Below, piece by piece: positions 27,208 to 38,300 of a stretch of 64,000 nt of DNA. The notes beneath the pieces were generated by a model that did no database searches, was not told where the DNA came from, and saw only the letters and a list, made by a program, of their open reading frames with translations. Source of the DNA: Trichoplax sp. H2 (Eukaryota > Placozoa > Uniplacotomia > Trichoplacea); contig NOWV01000057.1 in NCBI GenBank assembly GCA_003344405.1, positions 186,001 to 250,000 on the forward strand, in the 5' to 3' direction. The position numbers and the translations under genes are program-made. Each line of letters starts with the position of its first letter. The stretch's first letter is position 1.

Positions 27208-29443
27208 CTAATGGTCATTAGAACCAAACATTTTCATATCCATGGCGCATCGAAACCCTAAATTTATTGCTGAAGTGTCCGGTGGTGCTGCATTTCGTGC
27301 TGCACACCGATATCGGTAACAGTAAGACTAATAATAAGAAGAATTGGATATTAGAATTAAATGTTATTATATGCATGACTTAATATACATGAATAGTTAG
27401 CAAAGTTAAGGTAGTACTCAAAATGAGAATTAATATGTGCTGTTTCACGTAGCTAGCCTGATTCTTGTTTTATGCACACCTTATGACATAAATATGATCC
27501 TCCCTTTTGTACCTTCTTAACACCGGAATTAGGACCTTTCTATAAAATTAGAAAGGTTGAACTTTGTTAAATAATTTTCTATACCCATAGTTATACATTT
27601 CTGTCTTGTCTCTAATATCGAGAAAAATCTGATAATATACAGCTAAGAACAGACATTAATTGTTCTGCTAAATAGTAGTGTAACATATATATATATTTAC
27701 ACTTGACATGGTATGCCTAACTTAATGAGACACTAGCAGTCATTCGAATAATTTTAACCGCTACATCAAATACACAAGTTGTGGAATAAAAACCTTTTTA
27801 TTACCATATTCAAATGGATTATGCTATACCAATTTAGCGAGAAGGAATTTGTTCAGTCATTTAATGTACAACTTATACGGTACATAATACTAATATATTC
27901 TCACCGGATTATTGGAAATATCCTGCCGAGACCTTAATTGTCCATCTCGTCTACTCCACCAATCATATACCCATTCCCATACATTACCAATAGTGTTATA
28001 AATTCCATAAGCATTAGGTAAATAAGAATTGACCTGAAATTCATATTAAATAACTGATTTATCTATCATCTGTTAAAAACGTTACTATTAATTCAATTAA
28101 AGTCAGTAAAATGCCAACAGAGGACAATTAAGTATTAGCAGAAAATCATTTAAAATACAAAACTACCGGAGCTGTTCCGATGTATCCATCATCTGCTGTA
28201 TTTTCTCTAGGAAATTTTCCCTAAATAAAATTATGATGAATAACTCAACCTATTAGATCATGGTAGAGGCAGAAATATGCAAGTTATGGCTGAATGATTG
28301 CCCCCTTTTAAGTAAGCATATTCTAAACCTACTTGCCAAATATTCATTCTATGCTGGCCTTTCGGTATTGGATTATTACCCCATGGAAATAATCTAAGTT
28401 ATTTTATCAGTTCATAATTTTTAAATTCTAATACATTATAACATTAATGTTTTATATGTTAAATTGACCGGGTAAAGTATAGAATCGCACCTATCATTTA
28501 ATCCACCTCGAGCTGCATATTCCCATTCTGCCTCAGTAGGTAAGCGCTTACCAGCCCAATTGCAGTAAGCATTAGCATCATTCCAAGACATATGAACAAC
28601 GGGATGATCTAAACTGAATATGACAAATTAAATAAGTTTAGTAACAATCGCAGGTTTAAATTCTATAAGATTATCAATAATTTATCAATATACATGATTA
28701 AGGGATTATTTATGCTTGTCAATGGTCGCAATGGTGTTATCTTACATGCCATTTATAGATGAATTTAAACCTTCTGGATGATTCCAGTTAGCGTTTTTAG
28801 CTAACTTCCACCATGGAGAGTCCACAACCACTTTTTCCTTAGCATTAATATTACAGTGGAAATAATTAATGAATCATGTTTTTACATAAAAGCTAACAAT
28901 GCAACGTAATTAGTATACTAGCAGTTCTATATTCAATGTAAGATGCGTTACTTGCGATGAACTTGTAGATTTGTGTTTGGGAATTGCGGTAAGAATAAAC
29001 GAGCTGCCTAACTCTTCAGCCTGATGTAGATATTAATTAATATCGTAAAAAAAATTATATTGATAAATCTTGATATACGAATTTTCTGATAGAAATAAAT
29101 TTATGATTGAGCCTAGAACATTGATGTAATGTAAATTTAAACATACTTGCGTTCTATGCCCTGTAGCATGTATAAATTGACGAAATTTCCTGTTGCTAAC
29201 TTCGTATTTATCAATATAAAAGGGTGATAAGTAGGCACGATAACTTGGTCCTTCACTATCGCTTAAAATGGCTATTTTATTAGTACCAACGGTGGTTAGA
29301 CCTCCAAGTAAGAAAACCATATCATCGGACTGATTAACTGCAGTATCATAGCTACTAGTAATTTTATTCGTAGATTCTAACCCTAAATTAGCTTGAACCC
29401 AAGCAAGCAATATCATTAATGCAATGATATTGTTTCCAGTCAT
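27208..29443 (-). CDS. SUMF1: formylglycine-generating enzyme (sulfatase-modifying factor 1); 9 exons, about 334 aa
   Basis: ER-lumen oxidase that converts the active-site cysteine of sulfatases to formylglycine. Exons in order: 29443-29147, 29020-28952, 28837-28746, 28613-28491, 28393-28333, 28220-28167, 28033-27905, 27539-27480, 27327-27208; all join in frame. Residues 1-24 look like a signal peptide. Family landmarks follow in order: [107 protein letters not shown]. The two catalytic cysteines (LCHK near 293 and SYC near 298) are present with the family's five-residue spacing, so the enzyme should be active. The last two exons are short and easily missed. The N-terminal segment after the signal lacks the extra cysteines of mammalian FGE. 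The protein is about 40 residues shorter than the human one. Confidence 0.95.
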
Positions 29444-30416
29444 ATTGCTGTATAGGGTGACTAGCGTGACTTTATCATTTAGCTCAAGATGATACGTGCT
29501 AAGAAAGCTAAATTCCCTACGCTGAAAGGTGATATAATAATGTAGGATACAGTAATTTGGTGCTATAGTTCAAGTACAAGCATTAACCGCGTGTATAGTG
29601 TAAATAAACAACAGAGTATTCAGAATAGCTGCGAATGCGCAATATAACTCTGGCGATTTTTATTCAACTACTTTGTTGTAATTGTATGATCTATCATAAG
29701 AATATTTATGCCAAATTTTCAAAATACAATAAGATTTCATTCTTTATCGTCATATGCCATGCTCGAGGTATCAGTTTACAGAATTAAAGTTATTTATCTA
29801 AATTAGTATTCAATAGACACCATAAACCAGAACAAGGCTACAGCACTGAGTACTGGAAATAATCTATTAGGTCTTCCGTTAATCTACTGTATATTGAAGC
29901 ATCTGATATTGTAAGCACAAATACCAAATGATACGCGTACTATTGGAAAATTAATATATTACCTACACACGATAGCGTATGCCGCTAAGTTTTCAATCTA
30001 GATAGAATTTGTAAAACATGTGGATTAACACTATTTTAATATAAAGAAAGCCACAGAGCAATAGCTTGCGGACAATGACTACTCAATCCAAATTCCTTCA
30101 CTATTAATATTGGTATCAAAATAGTGCAGTACTATCCATGCCAATTATTATTCACAATTAAACGAAGTGATCAATGCAATAATCACTGTACAAAGTAAGC
30201 AGTATAAATACCGAACTTACAAGTGTAGTTAGCTTGCATAGGAAAAATTAATCCTACACTTGTACGATGAGGTAAGAAATATTGCATCAATAAATTCATG
30301 TTAACTACAATAAAACTATATAAGAAATAATATCTTTTCGAAGGAGGAATTAAATTCATTCCAAGGCCATATATGTCTTGTTCATTGTAACAAATTATAG
30401 TGGTACCAAAGGTTGG
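29444..30416. other. spacer between SUMF1 and CPOX
   Basis: About 1 kb between the CPOX 3' end and the SUMF1 start, both on minus. It should contain the SUMF1 promoter. I see no gene or clear element in it. Confidence 0.5.
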
Positions 30417-30422
30417 TTTATT
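30417..30422 (-). terminator. probable CPOX poly(A) signal
   Basis: AATAAA on the minus strand, about 49 bases beyond the CPOX stop codon at 30471-30473. Supported by position only. Confidence 0.4.
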
Positions 30423-30470
30423 ATATCAGTTAGGTAGCTTTAGCAATCTGCAGAGAAATAACGTAGGACG

Positions 30471-32551
30471 TTAGTCATCCTCAGCTGCCCAATCTTTTAC
30501 CTCTTTCAAGACATTCATAAGTTCCTCTTCTTTAGAGTTTGGAGTGATGGAATGCATATATTCCCATTTCTAAATGGTAAACAATTATACAGTTGAAACT
30601 ATATAACGTATCACAAAATTTTTCTAGTGGGTATTGCACATGTTCATTCTGTTCATATGAAATAAACTTACAGCTGCTAGAGGTAAAGATGCTAAAATCG
30701 ATTCAATTCTGGCTTCAGGTGTTGCTAGGCCAAATTTTGTGCCACGATCATAGACAAGATTAAATTCCACGTATCTATATCAGTAAAATTATCAGCATTT
30801 TATCTTCAAAGACTCTTGACTGCCTAGAATAACTCCAATCGGTCGTCTATACAAACTAAATACCTTCCTCGACGCAAAAGTTGCCAATGACGTTCGGCGT
30901 AGCCATAACCATCATTGACATGCTTCCTTACCATAGGGACATAAGAAGGAATGACAGCTTCTGCACAGCTCTATACAAATAAAGTTCAAATAGGATTACA
31001 TAGGCATAATATTTAGCCGCAATAAAGTTACAAATTCAACATCAATTTAACCTTAACAAATTCGAATGTTCCTTGACTTCCTAATGTATCAAGATCATCA
31101 AAAAATATGCCACCAATACCACGATGTTCTTGACGATGTGTAATATAGAAATATTTATCACACCAGTTTTTAAATTCTGGGTAAAATTTCGGGTTATGCA
31201 TATCACAAGCACGTTTTAACGTCTTGTGAAAGTGTTTAGCATCCTGTTTATGAAATGTTAGGTGTATGGACTTACTTTGCAATGATAAATATTGTCTTTG
31301 AAAAGCAATTTATATCGTTATTAAAAGATGATGATCATAAAACCTACAGCTACATCTAAATAATAAGGTGTTAAATCGGATCCTCCTCCAAACCACCAGT
31401 GCTTTTGACCATCATCATCGATAATTTCAAAATAGCGATAGTTGAAGTGAAACGTTGGTATCATAGGACTACGCTAAGGTGATTAATTTTTTTAGTATAA
31501 AGTCTGTAAGTTACTATTCATTATATTGAAACAAATAATCTATTTAAAATTGTCATAGAAGTTTATTTATTTATAGTATTACCGGATGTATAACGCTACT
31601 GATACCAGCAGCAAAGAATGGCAATGATTTACCCTTTATATCTCCTCGCCTATCAAATTTATGTATGTTTACTCAAAATGTATTCAACTTCGGTAGTATT
31701 CAATGATAATCCTATGCTATATCGTAAACGAGCGGTAAGTGTCGATTAACCTGCTTTTCATTCTCTTAATAGCATCTTCTGATAAATTCCCGTGAACAAC
31801 GGATATAAGAACAGCAGCTTTCTCAAATACAGTTCCATCTTGAATTACACAAGAAATACCTCCACCGCCCTATAATCAAGCATTCAAGTTTAGCTTTACA
31901 GGGGCTATTCTTTACATCAATTATGTCTAGAGAATTTGACGACAGTCAACCTACTTTTTTCCTTAACCATTTATCAACGATAAATTTTTTTTCATCAAAT
32001 GATTCTAAACTTTTACATAAATCTGCCTAATTATTCGGTAATAGAGTGTGTTGTTAAAAGTGATTATTGAGTTGAATAACAAAGTCATTATTTATATCCT
32101 ACTTGGATTTTCATAATCATCAGTTCCATCTTGGTTTTCATGTCATCTTTAGTCTAGTATTATTTGCGTAAGGCATCAGTTGAATAGCTATGACAACGAA
32201 GGACTATGTCCATTAACGATTTAATCAAACCTCCTGTAATTTTTGTAGATCAGTAACTGGTGTCGTCATAAATTTAGACGTATCAACTTCATCGTTTGTT
32301 GCAGCTGCCTGTAAAATAAAGTATAGTGGATTAGATATCCAAAAGTCAAGTTGAAGGGTGATACAATACAAGCAAATATTCATCTCCCAAAGGATCTGAC
32401 TGAGCAACGCCGTTTATTGCCATACCGTTGACAATACTCCCAAAGCGGCAGCAAGACCTCCACCAACTCCAAGCCAAGATGCTATACCCCTATCGGTAAT
32501 AATTATATATAATGATACTGTATCAATTCTACAGTAGCTACCGCAGCTCAT
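30471..32551 (-). CDS. CPOX: oxygen-dependent coproporphyrinogen III oxidase; 11 or more exons, about 379 aa
   Basis: Mitochondrial haem-pathway enzyme that decarboxylates coproporphyrinogen III to protoporphyrinogen IX. Exons: 32551(?)-32426, 32308-32231, 32153-32103, 32026-31955, 31869-31751, 31649-31583, 31473-31348, 31243-31052, 30970-30864, 30774-30672, 30569-30471. Signature blocks in order: [96 protein letters not shown]-like end. The first listed exon encodes a Gly/Ala-rich hydrophobic stretch ([15 protein letters not shown]) resembling the segment after the presequence in animal CPOX. The exact start is unsure: an ATG at 32551 is in frame with that exon, but an upstream exon near 32678-32703 (SPIYRYWTR) would give a more basic presequence. 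The splice end near 31348 has one alternative. Confidence 0.93.
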
Positions 32552-34226
32552 GCTTACATAGATGATTAATCGTTAGCATTCGGTAATGATAGGAATAAAG
32601 AAGTGATCAGTACAATGAGGCTGAAAGAAGAATCAATAATTTATACCGTATCAAATGTCTTGATGTTTTTTGGCTACCTTGTCCAGTAGCGATAAATCGG
32701 ACTCTGCAATAGTTTGGTAGTACATTTGCACGTTTAATGCCATTTACTAAAAAAACATACGGTTAATGAATTCAATATCTCGATGCAAAGGTTGATGCCT
32801 CATCTTTGACATTGGATAAGGCATACGATTATAGTGAGGCAATGTTGTTCTATAATCTTGTCAACGATGAAGCATGCCCGTGCAAACAACAAACATGGAG
32901 GTTACAAAAGAAAAAAGAATGTACTGTAAGTTTATTGGAAGAATAGAAAGACCCACAATAACTGCTGATAGGACGGAGCATCCAATGAGGGCATCCATCT
33001 TTAGCCGTTTGAATATTAGTGCACCAAAGAAGTCATGCTTTGGAATATTAATATTCAAGGGTTCGTCCAATTATTTCTAGCTGCCTGCAATTCAAATTAA
33101 AGTCTAGCATCCATTTAAGCAGTTTTCTTGTCGATTACATTCAAAAATCGAGCAGCGTCCGTAGTATCCCAACGACAGTACTGAATAACGTGATAGTGAT
33201 ATTCAACTCAACTTTACAAGACCTACTAGCTTCATTCTCAACCCTTCAATGCCACCAATATAAAAGCATGATAATACAGTAATCATGGAAATACACCAAA
33301 TTGGTATCTAGTTGATTCTCCATTTACGGCAGTGGTAGATATAGAGTTGAGGCATAGATTGCTTTGAAGTGTTGATTCGATTAAATCGATAACGACTGGT
33401 AGCTAGCTCATCAAGACCTCTCTGCACTCACTCAACTAGGTCATCATCAATCCATCTACTGTACTGTACAATGCTGAACTTTATTTTCAACTTACATAAG
33501 CTCATTTTGCTTCCTTGCTCGCTCTTCTTTGGCAAATGATAATATAAATGTTTGCAATGTCTGATCAGCCTGATAGCTTGCCCCTTGGGTTAGGTGGAAT
33601 CGTGTCGTGACTTACTATATGAACTTGAATCGATTGGTGTTCTAAAGGCGTGGCTGGATTTGACATATAGTAAGATCAAATCGTGGTTGACCTCCCGCCA
33701 TTGGTCAGCGATTGTTGAACACAAACACGCACTACAGGTTCACGCAGTGCTGACGTACCGTAATCAGGGACCATCTGACTGTCCCCGTTGTCCGTCTTTT
33801 GCATCGAAGAGCCAAATGCCTACAGTCTACAGTAAGTTGACTTTGTGTTGTTCTGTACTGTACACTGTACTGTATAATGTACAGCAGTGGTCTGTCCGAA
33901 TTCCTCCATTTTAATCTTTTAAAACATGGCGATTTGAGCACATTTTCAACGCGTACAATTTTCTACCATTGTCGTCCATATTGGTTTTGTACAGTATGGT
34001 ATCCAGTTTCACTCTTTTCAGTGATACTGCATAATGGCCGGGAAATGATAAGCTTCTACATTTGTTTGGCCTAATACGGTATTTTTAAGTCCATCTCTCT
34101 TTCTTGTCAGTATTGCCATGGACTACTGTACCGTAGACCAACCGAAAATATTTCAATACTACCATGGACTACTGTATGTACTTGGCTTGGTCTTCTTCTA
34201 CAGCAGTAGTCCAAGACACTACTTAC
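32552..34226. other. spacer with GC-richer, TGTAC/GTACA-rich sequence
   Basis: No convincing gene. From about 33100 to 34200 the sequence is visibly richer in G and C than its surroundings. It contains many TACTGTAC, TGTACAG and ACTGTACCGTA words, including a repeated block CCATGGACTACTGTA (near 34117 and 34162). Open frames 33594-33914 (plus) and 32861-33070 (minus) are described under rejected items. The CPOX promoter probably lies in the left part. Confidence 0.45.
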
Positions 34227-34336
34227 AATCTATCATCACCCCCATTGCTGCTGATACTTAAATTATCCAATTAAAATAAATTGGATATGATAGTGTAATA
34301 GTTGAAGTATCAGCAGCGATGGGGTAGTGACAGATT
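34227..34336. repeat. long imperfect hairpin (about 32-bp arms)
   Basis: Left arm 34227-34259 and right arm 34305-34336 are near-perfect reverse complements; the innermost part GCTGCTGATACTT pairs with AAGTATCAGCAGC. The 45-base loop contains a second inverted pair (TATCCAATT and AATTGGATA). It could be a small inverted-repeat element or a transcribed hairpin. No coding content. Confidence 0.75.
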
Positions 34337-34343
34337 ATAAGGC

Positions 34344-34369
34344 ATCCGTCATTTTGAAAAATGACGGAT
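34344..34369. repeat. perfect 12-bp hairpin
   Basis: ATCCGTCATTTT at 34344-34355 and its exact reverse complement at 34358-34369 with a 2-base loop, directly beside the longer hairpin. Confidence 0.8.
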
Positions 34370-34683
34370 TTCGCAAATTGCCGGTAGCTGTATGTTAGCG
34401 GTCCGGTTTAGAGTATAGCATACAACATCTTGTTCGACATTAAACATTGTACGATACGGTACAGTATTATACGCAAAATAAGCGCAACCCTATGAGGATT
34501 AGTGAAGCTTTCATTCAATTTAATTCTTTCTATAAAGATGGACATGCTAATTACTAATTATGATTGCTTCCATAATTAATTTTTACGAGTAGATCATAAT
34601 CATTTCTCAATGCACTATCAATTATATGCGTATTATTTTAATCTAAATAAGATAATGGGCTGATGATGCATAGTAATACTGCT

Positions 34684-35070
34684 TAGCCCGGAGCGACTAC
34701 TGCCGGCGAATGCAATTCGCTCGGCCTTTTACACCACCCCCACTCATTTGTAGGGCATACTAACAAATTGCTCCTTCCACAAATTGTATAAGTTACTATA
34801 GGGAATTACTCTCAGACAATTAACAAGACTTAGTATGAGCTTGGATAGTAAACAACACTAATGAAAAACAACCAATTATGGTGCCAATCAGCGAGCCTGA
34901 GCTCAGCACCAATACAAATAATTAATTATTGGAGCAGTGCGCTCCCATAAGCTAATCCTATATTAAACGATATTATATCTAGCTACATATAATTAATCCT
35001 TGTTGATTGCTCCATTATAGTAAACAACCAGTACTAGTGCGTCAGTAAAGCGACGGGAGTTTGCACTAGT
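34684..35070 (+). mobile_element. internally deleted copy of the 53.2-54.4 kb repeat, with a 201-bp insert
   Basis: The left part (TAGCCCGGAGC, GCGAAT...ATTCGCTCGG, CCCCACTCAT, then AAGCTAATCCTATATTAAAC) matches 53231-53400. The right part (35041-35070, GTCAGTAAAGCGACGGGAGT then TTGCACTAGT) matches the far end of the 53815-54391 repeat. About 950 bp between them is missing here. Bases 34748-34948 are absent from the 53-kb copy, so they were either inserted here or deleted there. Class unknown; no transposase seen. Confidence 0.6.
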
Positions 35071-35365
35071 ATCTTCTAAATCGAATAGGTAATATTTAAA
35101 ATAATAATTAGACAAATTGAAGGCGCCAATAAGGTGTAAAGTACAATGATGATCACCCGGAGTAAAAATGGAAGAGATTAAAGACACAGCGGTTAATACA
35201 CAGCTTCCAAAATTTGGTGAGATGTAAATATATTATGATATCGTGCACTATTCTTAACCAATTTATAGCCAGAACATGAACTAATTTGGCTAATAACAGA
35301 AGTCGAGGTTTATTCAAAAGTAGGCGAGCTTGTAAATGCTATAATAATTCTATGAAGACTGATGA

Positions 35366-35371
35366 TTTATT
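35366..35371 (-). terminator. probable poly(A) signal of the first GABA-B-like receptor
   Basis: AATAAA on the minus strand about 20 bases past the stop codon at 35392-35394. Confidence 0.4.
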
Positions 35372-35391
35372 TTATCTAACATTCACAACAT

Positions 35392-38300
35392 TCACATCGT
35401 TGGTATCAATGTTTCTTCGCAGTCCAAAATAGCTAATTGATGCCGAATTGCATCAATTTCCCTTTTCAATTCATGGTAGTGTTTATAGCTCTAAATAAAC
35501 AAAAAAAGTATTATCGTCAACGATTTCAGAAGGAGTAATAAAATTCGAAATCTTTAACTTTTAGTCATAATTAGTATAGATAATTTTGTAGTTGCTAAGC
35601 AAATAAAAATGAATATTTACCTCTTGCAATCGAGTTCTTAACAATTCTGCATTTAATTTTTTTTCTTGTCTACTCATCACAATCGAAGAGTTGTTGCTAC
35701 CAGGAGAACAACCAATAGGCTCTACACTTGAATGTATTATACCTGTGGAGGCCCCTTCAGCATGTTTTCGATCAAGTTTCCATTGATAAATCTACAAAAT
35801 TATATTCATTATATTTAAAATTCAATCTCACTTTACTAAAAAGATTCGATTATGATCAGGAATATTTCGTTTAAAGCCGTATAAATACCTTAGGAATAAA
35901 GATAAACATTAGTGTTGTTGTACTGCAGATAAATATTAATATCGCATGGAGCACATACAGGGTTGTTGGACTAGCTCTGACGACGAAAGAAATGATACTA
36001 CCTACAGCAGCCAGTAATGTGACATTGTAGATTGAAAATCCAATAAATTTTGTATCATTCAGCGCAGGAATAGTCACATTTCTTGTCTCGTAAGCCAAGA
36101 AACTGCCAATGAGTAATAATAAGAATTTATATCCAAAAACAATAGCCATCCAGACCACGATCTGGTTGCAGCTGCAGTAGTATTGTAATTGTCTACTTAT
36201 GGTATTTGATTCATCTTGATTGATCTATAGTTGATAATTATAGTGGTTAATAAGAAATTGCTATTACTAGACTAATATCGTTTACGCTATGTGTGTTTAT
36301 AACGTTTAATTCATTCCTTTGTATCGTCATTATTATCAAGTAAATGACTTCATTCAGAAAGCGTTTTCTTATGAGCTATCCTCTTATATTATGAGCCCTT
36401 AACATTTAAAGGATAATCAAGTGACTACCACACAAATTCACGAACAAATAGATGCTTGAAACATTTACTGAGTAATTACTGTGCTAATGTTGAACCATGC
36501 AAGAATGATAACTTAGATTGCAAATAAATTGATGGTTTAAAACCATATTCGATTCATGGAATAAAAGATAAGTATTCCTATTGTAAATTTAATTCACGCT
36601 CAATATCAAATAATGCGATATACTATCCATTAATTGATATATAATTAGTAATACTGCTGTATTGAAATTTGTCTGTGCTGTAGTTCAGTCTATAAATGAT
36701 AAATTTTACAAGAACAATTAAAATAGTCTAATTGCAACTAAAAATCGTTGGTAATTGTAAGACGAGCCTAATTTATATAATAAGTTAAGGTATACAAGAA
36801 ACTCTAGCTCTTATTCTATTATTTTGAAGATATTTTATTACATCAATGTAAATATTTTTGAATGATTTTACTAGCTTTACCTGTGTTGTAATTGTAAGGT
36901 GCTTTAGCTGCATAGGGTCGATAATGGTCCAGCATAATAAAATAATAACATCAATGATTAATAACTGGAAAACCGTCGTCAACAAATGCCAATCTTTGAT
37001 AACCTAAACGAAAAGCAGGATAAAATTTATTCAATTAACCGTATGAAGAATAAAAGGCTTATAAACTATTGTAACCATTTAAAAATATTCAATGTTTGTA
37101 CAAAGGATAAATTTAGCCCTCGCTAATATATGATCTTACTACAGATTGCCTAGTTTTACAAGTAAAAATTTTATGAATTCTCCATGTTTTGGCAAATAAA
37201 GCACCAAAAGCGAAAGTAAATCCAATGCATAAGAGCCAAATTTTCACTGTACAAAATGCTGGTACGGTGATTAAAGGAACAACTCCAGAGTCGATTCCAA
37301 ACACGATTATGCTAAAATAGCAAATCAAGCATCCTATAGCGCTAACGATATTAATACGAGGGCTGGATAATTTAATATGCCTGAAAATTTAGCATACCGA
37401 TATTAATAAATGGCAGATGGTACAGATTTCTTTAACCTTTTACAATAGACTATGTTGATTATATTTGATATTGATATTTAAACTTCAAACAGATGGTGAT
37501 GTAAGCTCTATAGTACATAAATTTATATGGAAATTAATTTATAATGCTAAAACGTCGTAACTACAATACCTGTCATGACGATAGTTTAGAGTAAAAGCAA
37601 TTAAGCCGATGCAGAACAATATTCCTATTCCAGAGAGGATTACAAACGCTATTAAGGCTGGAATTGATATAGAAATAGTTTCTGTTTTGATGGAAACATG
37701 TGATACCGGTACTCGATCACCTGTTACAAGGAGAGAACGGTGCAAATGCGTTGCATTATTTTGAGAGCATTTAAGCAAGTGGTATTTATTCATGAATAGT
37801 AAATAGTATATTTACAGTCTTACCTAACCATTGAACTCGCTGATTTGGATCCCATTCAATTGTGTCAAGCTTCCTTTGGTAAATCCCAACTTGTACAGTA
37901 TAGTTATCACTCTTATTGCCTTAAAGTAAATAAAACAAAGCCAAATTGTAATTAATATACAGTACGTCTACATAAACATTAATTATAATTATCGGTGCTT
38001 AGATAATACTATAAGACTATGTAGTTGTAACACATATAAAAGTTTGAAAAACATCGTAGGCAACAGTACTATCAACGAATACCAAAATAAGATATTGCTC
38101 GATAATTAAATAAATGTTAGTCTAAGATTATCACTTCGTTATAACTTAGCATTCTTCAAATTCGACTAACGCTTTAGTAGTTTCAACCAGCTACCGAATG
38201 TTTTACTTATGAAAGACGCCAAAATAATCGATAAGTAATAAATTATAACTAAATAGAATAGGTGAAATGCGGAAAATTATATAGAGTTTGCTCCGTAAAA

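Noticed and set aside
32861-33070. Minus-strand frame encoding a hydrophobic, membrane-like peptide (MDALIGCSVLSAVIVGLSI and on)
   Set aside because: The frame has an in-frame stop just before the TTG at its start, no matching splice phase with nearby candidate exons, and no family I recognise. It could still be a small membrane-protein exon, but support is too thin.
33496-33569. Possible minus-strand exon (ADQTLQTFILSFAKEERARK) with a GTAAGT donor
   Set aside because: Its phase would fit the CPOX glycine-rich exon, but the peptide does not look like a mitochondrial leader and the acceptor is weak.
33594-33914. 106-codon plus frame in the GC-richer spacer
   Set aside because: No recognisable domain, overlaps repeated TGTAC-type sequence, and GC-richer DNA yields long frames by chance.
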